Positions 44,030-57,689 of a stretch of 64,000 bases of DNA are shown in pieces. The position numbers were made by a program, and so were the translations under genes. Positions within the stretch are counted from its first letter, which is position 1. Each line of letters starts with the position of its first letter. The DNA is from Serripes groenlandicus. Taxonomy: Eukaryota; Mollusca; Bivalvia; Cardiida; Cardiidae. The notes beneath the pieces are model-generated. The model did not search any database, had not been told where the DNA came from, and saw nothing but the letters and a program-made list of their open reading frames with translations. The DNA lies in contig JASEVX010000008.1 in the NCBI GenBank assembly GCA_031761405.1, positions 70,187,717 to 70,251,716 of the forward strand, given 5' to 3'.

Positions 44030-47000
44030 TCACTGTATGCAGAAGTATACTCTGATGGGACTTTGGGAATGAGTCTTTGGTGTATGCAGATGAATATTCT
44101 GGTGAGACTGTGGGAATGAGTCTTCGCTGTACGCAAATGAATATTCTGATGGGACTGTGGGAATGAGTCTTCGGTGTACGCAGATGAATATTCTTATCAG
44201 ACTGTGTGCATGAGTCTTCACTGTACACAGATGTATATTCTTGTCAGACTGTGTGCATTAGTCTTCACTGTACGCAGATGTATATTCTTGTCAGACTGTG
44301 TGCATGAGTATTCACTGTACGGAGACGAATACTCTGATGGGACTGTGGAATTGACTCTTCACTGTATGCAGATGTATACTCTGGTGAGACTGTGGGAATG
44401 AGTCTTCACTGTACACAGATGAATACTCTGGTGAAACTGTGGGAATGAGTCTTCACTGTACGCAGATGAATACTCTGGTGAGACTGTGGGAATGAGTCTT
44501 CACTGTACGCAGATGAATACTCTGGTGAGACTGGGAATGAGTCTTCACTGTACGCAGATGAATACACTTGTCAGACTGTGGGAATGAGTCTTCGCTGTAC
44601 GCAGATGAATACTCTGGTGAGACTGTGGGAATGAGTCTTCACTGTACGCAGATGAATACTCTGGTGAGACTGTGGGAATGAGTCTTCCCTGTACGCAGAT
44701 AAATACTCTGGTGAGACTGTGGGAATGAGTCTTCGCTGTACGCAGATGAATACTCTGGTGAGACTGTGGGAATGAGTCTTCGCTGTACGCAGATGAATAC
44801 TCTGGTGAGACTGTGGGAATGAGTCTTCACTGTACGCAGATGAATACTCTGGTGAGACTGTGGGAATGAGTCTTCCCTGTACGCAGATGAATACTCTAGT
44901 GAGACTGTGGGAATGAGTCTTCCCTGTACGCAGATGAATACTCTGGTGAGACTGTGGGAATGAGTCTTCACTGTACGCAGATGAATACACTTGTCAGACT
45001 GTGGGAATGAGTCTTCACTGTACGCAGATGAATACTCTGGTGAGACTGTGGGAATGAGTCTTCACTGTACGCAGATGAATACTCTGGTGAGACTGTGGGA
45101 ATGAGTCTTCACTGTACGCAGATGAATACTCTGGTGAGACTGTGGGAATGAGTCTTCCCTGTACGCAGATGAATACACTTGTCAGACTGTGGGAATGAGT
45201 CTTCACTGTACGCAGATGAATACACTTGTCAGACTGTGGGAATGAGTCTTCACTGTACGCAGATGAATACACTTGTCAGACTGTGGGAATGAGTCTTCAC
45301 TGTACACAGATGAATACACTTGTCAGACTGTGGGAATGAGTCTTCACTGTACGCAGATGAATACACTTGTCAGACTGTGGGAATGAGTCTTCACTGTACG
45401 CAGATGAATACACTTGTCAGACTGTGGGAATGAGTCTTCACTGTACGCAGATGAATACTCTGGTGAGACTGTGGGAATGAGTCTTCACTGTACGCAGATG
45501 AATACTCTGGTGAGACTGTGGGAATGAGTCTTCACTGTACGCAGATGAAATACTCTGGTGAGACTGTGGGAATGAGTCTTCCCTGTACGCAGATGAATAC
45601 ACTTGTCAGACTGTGGGAATGAGTCTTCACTGTACGCAGATGAATACACTTGTCAGACTGTGGGAATGAGTCTTCACTGTACGCAGATGAATACACTTGT
45701 CAGACTGTGGGAATGAGTCTTCACTGTACACAGATGAATACACTTGTCAGACTGTGGGAATGAGTCTTCACTGTACACAGATGAATACACTTGTCAGACT
45801 GTGGGAATGAGTCTTCACTGTACGCAGATGAATACACTTGTCAGACTGTGGGAATGAGTCTTCACTGTACACAGATGAATACACTTGTCAGACTGTGGGA
45901 ATGAGTCTTCACTGTACGCAGATGAATATTCTGGTGAGACTGTGGGAATGAGTCTTCACTGTACACAGATGAATACACTTGTCAGACTGTGGGAATGAGT
46001 CTTCACTGTACACAGATGAATACTCTTTTCAGACTGTGGGAATGAGTCTTCCCTGTACGCAGATGAATACACTTGTCAGACTGTGGGAATGAGTCTTCAC
46101 TGTACGCAGATAAATACACTTGTCGGACTGTGGGAATGAGTCTTCACTGTACGCAGATGAATACTCTGGTGAGACTGTGGGAATGAGTCTTCACTGTACA
46201 CAGATGAATACACTTGTCAGACTGTGGGAATGAGTCTTCACTGTACGCAGATGAATACTCTGGTCAGACTGTGGGAATGAGTCTTCACTGTACGCAGATG
46301 AATACACTTGTCAGACTGTGGGAATGAGTCTTCACTGTACGCAGATGAATACTCTGATGAGACTGTGGGAATGAGTCTTCACTGTACACAGATGAATACA
46401 CTTGTCAGACTGTGGGAATGAGTCTTCACTGTACACAGATGAATACTCTGGTGAGACTGTGGGAATGAGTCTTCACTGTACACAGATAAATACACTTGTC
46501 AGACTGTGGGAATGAGTCTTCGCTGTACACAGATGAATATTCTGGTCAGACTGTGGGAATGAGTCTTCACTGTACGCAGATGAATACTCTGGTCAGACTG
46601 TGGGAATGAGTCTTCACTGTACGCAGATGAATACTCTGGTCAGACTGTGGGAATGAGTCTTCACTGTACACAGATGAATACACTTGTCAGACTGTGAGAA
46701 TGAGTCTTCACTGTACGCAGATGAATACACTTGTCAGATTGTGAGAATGAGTCTTCACTGTACGCAGATGAATACTCTGGTGAGACTGTGGGAATGAGTC
46801 TTCACTGTACACAGATGAATACACTTGTCAGACTGTGGGAATGAGTCTTCACAGTACGCAGATAAATACATTTGTCAGACTGTGAGAATGAGTCTTCACT
46901 GTACGCAGATGAATACTCTGGTGAGACTGTGGGAATGAGTCTTCACTGTACACAGATAAATACACTTGTCAGACTGTGGGAATGAGTCTTCACTGTACAC

Positions 47001-50000
47001 AGATGAATACTCTGGTGAGACTGTGTGAATGAGTCTTCACTGTACACAGATAAATACACTTGTCAGACTGTGGGAATGAGTCTTCACTGTACACAGATAA
47101 ATACTCTGGTCAGACTGTGGGAATGAGTCTTCACTGTACACAGATGAATACACTTGTCAGACTGTGAGAATGAGTCTTCACTGTACGCAGATGAATACTC
47201 TGGTGAGACTGTGGGAATGAGTCTTCACTGTACGCAGATGAATACACTTGTCAGACTGTGAGAATGAGTCTTCACTGTACGCAGATGAATACTCTGGTGA
47301 GACTGTGGGAATGAGTCTTCACTGTACGCAGATGAATACACTTGTCAGACTGTGGGAATGAGTCTTCACTGTACGCAGATGAATACTCTGGTCAGACTGT
47401 GGGAATGAGTCTTCACTGTACGCAGATGAATACTCTGGTGAGACTGTGGGAATGAGTCTTCACTGTACGCAGATGAATACACTTGTCAGACTGTGGGAAT
47501 GAGTCTTCACTGTACACAGATGAATACACTTGTCAGACTGTGGGAATGAGTCTTCACTGTACGCAGATGAATACTCTGGTCAGACTGTGGGAATGAGTCT
47601 TCACTGTACACAGATGAATACACTTGTCAGACTGTGGGAATGAGTCTTCACTGTACGCAGATGAATACTCTGGTGAGACTGTGGGAATGAGTCTTCACTG
47701 TACACAGATGAATACACTTGTCAGACTGTGGGAATGAGTCTTCACTGTACGCAGATGAATACACTTGTCAGACTGTGGGAATGAGTCTTCACTGTACGCA
47801 GATGAATACACTTGTCAGACTGTGGGAATGAGTCTTCACTGTACACAGATGAATACACTTGTCAGACTGTGGGAATGAGTCTTCACTGTACACAGATGAA
47901 TACACTTGTCAGACTGTGGGAATGAGTCTTCACTGTACGCAGATGAATACACTTGTCAGACTGTGGGAATGAGTCTTCACTGTACACAGATGAATACACT
48001 TGTCAGACTGTGGGAATGAGTCTTCACTGTACGCAGATGAATACTCTGGTGAGACTGTGGGAATGAGTCTTCCCTGTGCGCAGATGAATACTCTGGTGAG
48101 ACTGTGGGAATGAGTCTTCACTGTACGCAGATGAATACACTTGTCAGACTGTGGGAATGAGTCTTCACTGTACGCAGATGAATACTCTGGTGAGACTGTG
48201 GGAATGAGTCTTCACTGTACGCAGATGAATACTCTGGTGAGACTGTGGGAATGAGTCTTCCCTGTACGCAGATGAATACACTTGTCAGACTGTGGGAATG
48301 AGTCTTCCCTGTACGCAGATGAATACTCTGGTGAGACTGTGGGAATGAGTCTTCCCTGTACGCAGATGAATACACTTGTCAGACTGTGGGAATGAGTCTT
48401 CCCTGTACGCAGATGAATACACTTGTCAGACTGTGGGAATGAGTCTTCACTGTACGCAGATGAATACTCTGGTGAGACAGTGGGAATTAGTCTTCACTGT
48501 ACACAGATAAATACACTTGTCAGACTGTGGGAATGAGTCTTCACTGTACGCAGATGAATATTCTGGTGAGACTGTGGGAATGAGTCTTCACTGTACACAG
48601 ATGAATACACTTGTCAGACTGTGGGAATGAGTCTTCACTGTACGCAGATGAATACTCTGGTCAGACTGTGGGAATGAGTCTTCACTGTACACAGATGAAT
48701 ACACTTGTCAGACTGTGGGAATGAGTCTTCACTGTACGCAGATGAATACACTTGTCAGACTGTGGGAATGAGTCTTCACTGTACGCAGATGAATACACTT
48801 GTCAGATTGTGGGAATTAGTCTTCACTGTACGCAGATGAATACACTTGTCAGACTGTGGGAATGAGTCTTCACTGTACGCAGATGAATACACTTGTCAGA
48901 CTGTGGGAATGAGTCTTCACTGTACGCAGATGAATACTCTTGTCAGACTGTGAGAATGAGTCTTCACTGTACGCAGATGAATACACTTGTCAGACTGTGG
49001 GAATAAGTCTTCACTGTACACAGATGAATACACTTGTCAGACTGTGGGAATGAGTCTTCACTGTACACAGATGAATACACTTGTCAGACTGTGGGAATGA
49101 GTCTTCACTGTACGCAGATGAATATTCTGGTGAGACTGTGGGAATGACTCTTCACAGTACGCAGATGAATACACTTGTCAGACTGTGGGAATGAGTCTTC
49201 ACTGTACGCAGATGAATATTCTGGTGAGACTGTGGGAATGACTCTTCACAGTACGCAGATGAATACACTTGTCAGACTGTGGGAATGAGTCTTCACTGTA
49301 CGCAGATGAATACTCTGGTCAGACTGTGGGAATGACTCTTCACAGTACGCAGATGAATACACTTGTCAGACTGTGGGAATGAGTCTTCACTGTACGCAGA
49401 TGAATACTCTGATGAGACTGTGGGAATGAGTCTTCACTGTACACAGATGAATACTCTGATGAGACTGTGGGAATGAGTCTTCACTGTACACAGATGAATA
49501 CACTTGTCAGACTGTGGGAATGAGTCTTCACTGTACGCAGATGAATACTCTGGTCAGACTGTGGGAAAGACTCTTCACAGTACGCAGATGAATACACTTG
49601 TCAGACTGTGGGAATGAGTCTTCACTGTACGCAGATGAATACTCTGGTCAGACTGTGGGAATGAGTATTCACTGTACGCAGATGAGTACTCTGGTCAGAC
49701 TGTGGGAATAAGTCTTCACTGTACACAGATGAATACACTTGTCAGACTGTGGGAATGAGTCTTCACTGTACGCAGATGAATACTCTGGTGAGACTGTGGG
49801 AATGATTCTTCACTGTACACAGATGAATACACTTGTCAGACTGTGGGAATGAGTCTTCACTGTACGCAGATGAATACTCTGGTGAGACTGTGTGCATGAG
49901 TCTTCACTGTACGCAGATGAATACTCTGATGAGACTGTGGGAATGAGTCTTCACTGTACACAGATGAATACTCTGATGAGACTGTGGGAATGAGTCTTCA

Positions 50001-50058
50001 CTGTACACAGATGAATACACTTGTCAGACTGTGGGAATGAGTCTTCACAGTACGCAGA
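44030..50058. repeat. Satellite block A, 47-bp monomer, about 128 copies
   Basis: The monomer is GAGTCTTCACTGTACGCAGA then TGAATACTCTGGTGAGACTG TGGGAAT (47 bp). There are two main variants, TACTCTGGTGAGACTG and TACACTTGTCAGACTG. Long stretches alternate the two, giving a 94-bp dimer (for instance GGAATGACTCTTCACAG recurs at 94-bp spacing near 49.14-49.34 kb). The leftmost monomers are the most diverged, typical of an array edge. Long minus-strand open frames inside it (such as 44,571-44,990) arise because the first variant lacks stops; they are not genes. Confidence 0.95.
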
Positions 50059-53000
50059 TGGGACTGTGCGTATGAGTTGTCACTGTACGCAGATGGTACT
50101 GTTGGTATGAGTTGTCACTGTACGCAGATGGGACTGTTGGTATGAGTTGTCACTGTACGCAGATGGGACTGTTGGAATGAGTTGTCACTGTACGCAGATG
50201 GGACTGTTGGAATGAGTTGTCACTGTACGCAGATGGGACTGTTGGTATGAGTTGTCACTGTACGCAGATGGGACTGTTGGAATGAGTTGTCACTGTACGC
50301 AGATGGGACTGTTGGAATGAGTTGTCACTGTACGCAGATGGGACTGTTGGTATGAGTTGTCACTGTACGCAGATGGGACTGTTGGAATGAGTTGTCACTG
50401 TACGCAGATGGGACTGTGCGTATAAGTCCTCACTGTACGCAGATGGGACTGTTGGTATGAGTTGTCACTGTACGTAGATGGGAATGTGCGTATGAGTCCT
50501 CACTGTACGCAGATGGGACTGTGCGTATGAGTTGTCAATGTACGCAGATGGGACTGTTGGTATGAGTTGTCACTGTACGCAGATGGGACTGTTGGTATGA
50601 GTTGTCACTGTACGCAGATGGGACTGTTGGTATGAGTCCTCACTGTACGCAAATGGGACTGTTGGTATGAGTTGTCACTGTACGCAGATGGGACTGTTGG
50701 TATGAGTTGTCACTGTACGCAGATGGGACTGTTGGTATGAGTTGTCACTGTACGCAGATGGGACTGTTGGTATGAGTTGTCACTGTACGCAGATAGGACT
50801 GTGCGTATGAGTTGTCACTGTACGCAGATAGGACTGTGCGTATGAGTTGTCACTGTACGCAGATGGGACTGTTGGTATGAGTTGTCACTGTACGCAGATG
50901 GGACTGTTGGTATGAGTTGTCACTGTACGCAGATGGGACTGTTGCGTATGAGTCCTCACTGTACGCATATGGGACTGTGCGTATGAGTCTTCACTGTACG
51001 CATATGGGACTGTTGGTATGCGCTGTCACTGTACGCAGATGGGACTGTTGGTATGAGTCCTCACTGTACGCCGATGGGACTGTGCGTATGAGTCCTCACT
51101 GTACGCAGATGGGACTGTTGGTATGAGTCATCACTGTACGCAGATGGGACTGTTGATATGAGTCTTCACTGTACGCAGATGGGACTGTTGGTATGAGTCC
51201 TCACTGTACGCCGATGGGACTGTGAGTATGAATCATCACTGTACGCAGATGGGACTGTTGGTATGAGTCCTCACTGTACGCCGATGGGACTGTGAGTATG
51301 AATCATCACTGTACGCAGATGGGACTGTTGGTATAAGTCCTCACTGTACGCAGATGGGACTGTGAGTATGAGTCATCACTGTACGCAGATGGGACTGTTG
51401 GTATGCGTCCTCACTGTACGCAGATGGGACTGTTGGTATGAGTCCTCACTGTACGCAGATGGGACTGTTGCGTATGAGTCCTCACTGTACGCAGATGGGA
51501 CTGTTGCGTATGAGTCCTCACAGTACGCAGATGGGACTGTTGGTATGAATCTTCACTGTACGCAGATGGGACTGTTGATATGAGTCCTCACTGTACGCAG
51601 ATGGGACTGTTGATATGAGTCCTCACTGTACGCAGATGGGACTGTTGATATGAGTCCTCACTGTACGCAGATGGGACTGTGAGTATGAGTCTTCACTGTA
51701 CGCAGATGGGACTGTTAGTATGAGTTGTCACTGTACGCAGATGGGACTGTGCGTATGAGTCCTCACTGTACGCAGATGGGACTGTTGGTATGAGTCCTCA
51801 CTGTACGCAGATGGGACTGTTGCGTATGAGTTGTCACTGTACGCAGATGGGACTGTTGGTATGAGTCTTCACTGTACGCAGATGGGACTGTTGATATGAG
51901 TCCTCACTGTACGCAGATGGGACTGTGAGTATGAGTCTTCACTGTACGCAGATGGGACTGTTAGTATGAGTTGTCACTGTACGCAGATGGGACTGTTGGT
52001 ATGAGTCTTCACTGTACGCAGATGGGACTGTTGATATGAGTCCTCACTGTACGCAGATGGGACTGTTGCGTATGAGTCCTCACTGTACGCAGATGGGACT
52101 GTTGCGTATGAGTCCTCACAGTACGCAGATGGGACTGTTGATATGAGTCCTCACTGTACGCAGATGGGACTGTTGCGTATGAGTCCTCACTGTACGCAGA
52201 TGGGACTGTTGCGTATGAGTCCTCACAGTACGCAGATGGGACTGTTGGTATGAATCTTCACTGTACGCAGATGGGACTGTTGATATGAGTCCTCACTGTA
52301 CGCAGATGGGACTGTTGATATGAGTCCTCACTGTACGCAGATGGGACTGTTGATATGAGTCCTCACTGTACGCAGATGGGACTGTGAGTATGAGTCTTCA
52401 CTGTACGCAGATGGGACTGTTAGTATGAGTTGTCACTGTACGCAGATGGGACTGTGCGTATGAGTCCTCACTGTACGCAGATGGGACTGTTGGTATGAGT
52501 CCTCACTGTACGCAGATGGGACTGTTGCGTATGAGTTGTCACTGTACGGAGATGGAACTGTTGGTATGAGTCTTCACTGTACGCAGATGGGACTGTTGGA
52601 ATGAGTTGTCACTGTACGCAGATGGGACTGTGCGTATGAGTCCTCACTGTACGGAGATGGAACTGTTGGTATGAGTCTTCACTGTACGCAGATGGGACTG
52701 TTGGTATGAGTTGTCACTGTACGCAGATGGGACTGTTGGTATGAGTCCTCACTGTACGCAGATGGGACTGTGCGTATGAGTCCTCACTGTACACAGATGG
52801 GACTGTTGGTATGAGTCCTCACTGTACGCAGATGGGACTGTTGATATGAGTCCTCACTGGACGCAGATGGGACTGTTGGTATGAGTCTTCACTGTACGCA
52901 GATGGGACTGTGCGTATGTGTTGTCACTGTACGCAGATGGGACTGTTGATATGAGTTGTCACTGTACGCAGATGGGACTGTGCGTATGAGTTGTCACTGT

Positions 53001-53835
53001 ACGGAGATGGAACTGTTGGTATGAGTCTTCACTGTACGCAGATGGGACTGTTGATATGAGTCCTCACTGTACGCAGATGGGACTGTTGGTATGAGTCTTC
53101 ACTGTACTCAGATGGGACTGTGAGTATGAGTCTTCACTGTACGCAGATGGGACTGTTGATATGAGTCCTCACTGTACGCAGATGGGACTGTTGGTATGAG
53201 TCTTCACTGTACTCAGATGGGACTGTGAGTATGAGTCCTCACTGTACGCAGATGGGACTGTTGATATGAGTCCTCACTGTACGCCGATGGGACTGTTGGT
53301 ATGAGTCCTCACTGTACGCAGATGGGACTGTGCGTATGTGTTGTCACTGTACGCAGATGGGACTGTTGATATGAGTTGTCACTGTACGCAGATGGGACTG
53401 TGCGTATGAGTTGTCACTGTACGGAGATGGAACTGTTGGTATGAGTCTTCACTGTACGCAGATGGGACTGTTGATATGAGTCCTCACTGTACGCAGATGG
53501 GACTGTTGGTATGAGTTGTCACTGTACGCATATGGGACTGTGCGTATGAGTCCTCACTGTACGCAGATGGGACTGTGCGTATGAGTCTTCACTGTACGCA
53601 GATGGGACTGTGCGTATGAGTCTTCACTGTACGCATATGGGACTGTGCGTATGAGTCTTCACTGTACGCAGATGGGACTGTTAGTATGAGTTGTCACTGT
53701 ACGCATATGGGACTGTGCGTATGAGTCCTCACTGTACGCAGATGGGACTGTTGGTATGAGTTGTCACTGTACGCAGATGGGACTGTTGGTATGAGTCCTC
53801 ACTGTACGCAGATGGGACTGTGCGTATGAGTCTTC
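50059..53835. repeat. Satellite block B, 35/36-bp monomer, about 105 copies
   Basis: The monomer is GAGTTGTCACTGTACGCAGA then TGGGACTGTTGGTAT (35 bp, or 36 with TTGCGTAT). It is the block A monomer with the ATACTCTGGTGA segment replaced or lost. Variants include GAGTCCTCAC, GAGTCTTCAC, TTGATAT and GTGCGTAT. A larger duplication has a 705-bp offset: about 51,420-51,835 is repeated at about 52,125-52,540 with the same order of variants. Confidence 0.95.
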
Positions 53836-54925
53836 ACTGTACGCATATGTATACTCTGGTGAGACAGTTGGAGTGAGTTGTCACTGTACGCAGATGTATA
53901 CTCTGGTGATATTGTGAGAATGAGTCTTCACTGTAAACAGATGAGATTTATACTCTGGTGATATTGTGGGCATGTGTCTTCGCTGTACGCAGATGTATAC
54001 TCTGATGAGACTGTTGGAATGAGTTGTCACTGTACGCAGATGGGACTGTGCGTATGAGTCTTCACTGTACGCAGATGTATACTCTGGTGAGACAGTTGGA
54101 GTGAGTTGTCACTATACGCAGATGTATACTCTGGTGAGTCAGTTAGAGTGAGTTGTCACTGTACGCAGATGTATACTCTGGTGAGACATTTGGAGTGAGT
54201 TGTCACTGTACGCAGATGTATACTCTGGTGAGACAGTTGGAGTGAGGTGTCACTGTACGCATATGTATACTCTGGTGAGACAGTTTCAGTGAGTTGTCAC
54301 TGTACGCAGATGTATACTCTGGTCAGACAGTTATAGTGAGTTGTCACTGTACGCAAATGTATACACTGGTGAGACAGTTAGAGTGAGTTGTCACTGTACG
54401 CAGATGTATACTCTGGTGATAAAGTTGGAGTGAGTTGTCACTGTACGCAGATGTATACTCTGGTGAGAAAGTTGGAGTGAGTTGTCACTGTACGCAGATG
54501 TATACTCTGGTGATAAAGTTGGAGTGAGTTGTCACTGTACGCAGATGTATACTCTGGTGAGACAGTTAGAGTGAGTTGTCACTGTACGCAGATGTATACT
54601 CTGGTGAGAAAGTTGGAGTGAGTTGTCACTATACGCAGATGTATACTCTGGTGAGACAGTTAGAGTGAGTTGTCACTGTACGCAGATGTATACTCTGGTG
54701 AGACAGTTGGAGTGAGTTGTCACTGTACGCAGATATATACTCTGGTGAGACAGTTGGAGTGAGGTGTCACTGTACGCATATGTATACTCTGGTGAGACAG
54801 TTGGAGTGAGTTGTCATTGTACGCAGATGTATACTCTGGTGAGACAGTTAGAGTGAGTTGTCACTGTACGCAGATGTATACTCTGGTGAGAAAGTTGGAG
54901 TGAGTTGTCACTGTACGCAGATGTA
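53836..54925. repeat. Satellite block C, 47-bp monomer, about 23 copies
   Basis: The monomer is GAGTTGTCACTGTACGCAGA then TGTATACTCTGGTGAGACAG TTGGAGT. It combines the GAGTTGTCAC start of block B with the length of block A and has its own ACAGTTGGAGT end. Confidence 0.9.
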
Positions 54926-55290
54926 TACTCTGGTGATATTGTGAGAATGTGTCTTCACTGTACGCAGATGAGATGTATACTCTGGTGATATTATGGGCAT
55001 GTGTCTTCACTGTAAACAGATGAGATGTATACTCTGGTGATATTATGGGCATGAGTCTTCACTGTAAACAGATGAGATGTATACTCTGGTGGTATTGTGG
55101 GCATGTGTCTTCACTGTACGCAGATGAGATGTATACTCTGGTGATATTATGGGCATGTGTTTTCACTGTACGCAGATGTATACTCTGATGGGACTGTGGG
55201 AATGAGTTGTCACTGTATGCAGATTTCATTGCTCACAGATGAATAATCTGATGAGATTGTAGGTATAAGTCTTCACTGTACGCAGATGTA
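54926..55290. repeat. Satellite block D, transitional monomers with GATGAGATGTATAC insert
   Basis: About seven longer monomers (52-53 bp) contain GCAGATGAGATGTATACTCT and GGTGATATTATGGGCATGTG. Some carry ACTGTAAACAG in place of ACTGTACGCAG. Similar units also appear once near 53,930-53,980 within block C. Confidence 0.8.
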
Positions 55291-56287
55291 TACTCTGGTG
55301 AGTGCAGATGTATACTCTGGTGAGACTGTGGGTTTACGAGTCTACGTGGCACGCAGATGTATACTCTGGTGAGACTGTGGGTATACGAGTCTACGTGGCA
55401 CGCAGATGTATATTCTGGTGAGACTGTGGGTATACGAGTCTACGTGGCACGCAGATGTATACTCTGGTGAGACTGTGGTTATACGAGTCTACGTGGCACG
55501 CAGATGTATACTCTGGTGAGTGCAGACGTATACTCTGGTGAGACTCTGGGTATACGAGTCTAAGTGGCACGCAGATGTATACTCTGGTGATTGCAGATGT
55601 ATAATCTGGTGAGACTGTGGGTTTACGAGTCTACGTGGCACGCAGATGTATACTCTGGTGAGTGCAGATGTATAATCTGGTGAGACTGTGGGTTTACGAG
55701 TCTACGTGGCACGCAGATGTAGACTCTGGTGAGTGCAGATGTATACTCTGGTGAGACTGTGGGTTTACGAGTCTACGTGGCACGCAGATGTAGACTCTGG
55801 TGAGACTGTGGGTATACGAGTCTACGTGGCACGCAGATGTATACTCTGGTGAGTGCAGATGTATATTCTGGTGAGACTGTGGGTTTACGTGGCACGCAGA
55901 TGTATACTCTGGTGAGACTGTGGGTATACGAGTCTACGTGGCACGCAGATGTATACTCTGGTGAGACTGAGGGTATACGAGTCTACGTGGCACGCAGATG
56001 TATACTCTGGTGAGTGAAGATGTATACTCTGTTGAGTGCAGATGTATACTCTGGTGAGACTGAGGGTATACGAGTCTACGTGGCATGCAGATATATACTC
56101 TGGTGAGACTGTGGGTATACGAGTCTACGTGGCATGCAGATGAATACTCTGGTGAGACTGTGGGTATACGAGTCTACGTGGCACGCAGATGTATACTCTG
56201 GTGAGACTGTGGGTATACGAGTCTACGTGGCACGCAGATGTATACTCTGGGGGAGATTTTTGGAATGCGTTGTCACTGTACGCAGAT
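55291..56287. repeat. Satellite block E, 49-bp monomer, about 20 copies
   Basis: The monomer is GAGTCTACGTGGCACGCAGA then TGTATACTCTGGTGAGACTG TGGGTATAC. Several monomers have an extra 22-bp TATACTCTGGTGAGTGCAGA-TG piece. The core CACTGTACGCAG is altered to CGTGGCACGCAG. The last unit reverts to GTTGTCACTGTACGCAGA before unique sequence. Confidence 0.9.
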
Positions 56288-56305
56288 TTATTAAGAATTT
56301 AAGAC

Positions 56306-56398
56306 ACTCAATCGCTACACGCGGACAATATAACATCAGCGACTAAGGTCGATTAACTCAATCGCTACACGCGGACAATATAACATCAGCGACTATGG
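56306..56398. repeat. Direct repeat, 2 copies, period 50 bp
   Basis: ACTCAATCGCTACACGCGGA then CAATATAACATCAGCGACTA occurs at 56,306 and 56,356, immediately after the satellite. Confidence 0.9.
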
Positions 56399-56399
56399 C

Positions 56400-56830
56400 C
56401 AATTAACTTCAATTTACTTCTTACCTGTCTGAAAAAGAAATGCTTAGAGCTTAGATATATGGTGTGTAGCACTGTCTTGTGGTCCTCCGCCATGATTATT
56501 AAAATAATGCCCACTGGTTAAAAATTGGCCCCGCTTCTGGGTTCACCTGTTTTACATGCAGTATATAGGGGAACACGTGTTCAAGCAGTGTCAGCTGACA
56601 TAACACTACCATAAAGGGAAGGTTAATTGTCACTATATTCTTATAGTGGAATGTTTTAAAATCTTCTTGAACAAAATGGACTCCTTGGCGAAGCGTAAAA
56701 GTAGCCAACTGTGCACCCCCAGTAGGAGGTCAGAGTCTCCAAATGAAAGCTAAATACTAACTAGTGTGGTTTTGACTTGAGTAGGATGCAAGGATATAAT
56801 ATTCAGTAGCCATCATCATCTTCATTTTTG
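56400..56830. other. Intergenic, nothing recognised
   Basis: No coding frame, RNA gene or repeat family could be supported in this stretch. Confidence 0.4.
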
Positions 56831-56837
56831 TCGTTTT

Positions 56838-56981
56838 AGCTCACCTCTATTTCTTGACTCCGGTCCTAATTTTTCTATCTGTGTTGCAATGACGTAAAAC
56901 CCAACTCAATAATTCTCTAACAAAATGATAGGTATAAATATTCCAGGTGAGCGATCCAGGGCCAACGTTGTTCTCTTGTTT
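56838..56981. mobile_element. Short GCTCACC...GGTGAGC repeat
   Basis: AGCTCACC at the left and CCAGGTGAGCGATCCAGGGC then TTCTCTTGTTT at the right match the termini of the 0.9-kb repeat at 5,454-6,377, but the interior is a different sequence of about 100 bp. It looks like a non-autonomous deletion form. Confidence 0.65.
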
Positions 56982-57388
56982 AATCTATTTAATCGAATGA
57001 ATGTATATATTGTTTTATGGCGCATCGACAGCTAAGGTCATTTAGCGCGCAATTAAATTTAATTATTCATGATCCCTGGGTAAACAAACCAGTACTAGGC
57101 TAGAAAATGTGCCTTGCCCAAGGGCACTATTCAATCGAGATGATGTTATTTAAGGGAGATTGCAATCGATCGTTAGCAGAGGTTTGAATATAAGGTGAAG
57201 ACGAAGATTACACACTACACATATGTAGACATAGGCTACTCTGACTATAATATAGATCGAACTGTTATTGAGCCTCGCTATGTGTACAGGAAACTCACAA
57301 TGAGCCGCACTTATATGCAATCTGATCAAAGTCTTCAACACTGTTTATGAATAATTAGCCTGGAAATGTTTAAGAGGATCAATATATG

Positions 57389-57649
57389 AGCCGTCCCACG
57401 AGAAAACCATCATTGTGGACTGTGCGTAAAGTATCGACCCAGATCAGTCTAAGCATGCCGCTAATCTGGGCAGATACTTTTCGCCTTCTGTGAATTTTCT
57501 ACTTTAGGAGTCATTACTCTATACCTCTTTCCCCTGAGACTGAATGTGTCGGCCTGGATTAGCCTGAACTGACTGCGCATGCTGATCTGGGTGATCTGGG
57601 TCGATACATTACGCAGAGGCCATAATGTTCGTTTTCTCGTGGAACGGCT
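57389..57649. mobile_element. 261-bp MITE of the AGCCGT...ACGGCT family
   Basis: The left arm AGCCGTCCCACGAGAAAACC, ATCATTGTGG and GCGTAAAGTATCGACCCAGA is mirrored by TCTGGGTCGATACATTACGC, CCATAATG and GTTTTCTCGTGGAACGGCT. Arms are about 60 bp with mismatches. Other copies are 40,508-40,687 and the fragment at 11,136. I could not define a target-site duplication. Confidence 0.8.
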
Positions 57650-57689
57650 TGTAAAGTACAAACTTGCGCATGATATGAATCGTCATTAC

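Noticed and set aside
44004..48375. Long repetitive minus-strand proteins rich in H, S, T and R
   Set aside because: They are translations of the 47-bp satellite, changing with monomer variant, with no start or exon context.
44030..56287. CRISPR-like array
   Set aside because: Monomers are contiguous with no unique spacers of uniform length, and the setting is an animal genome.
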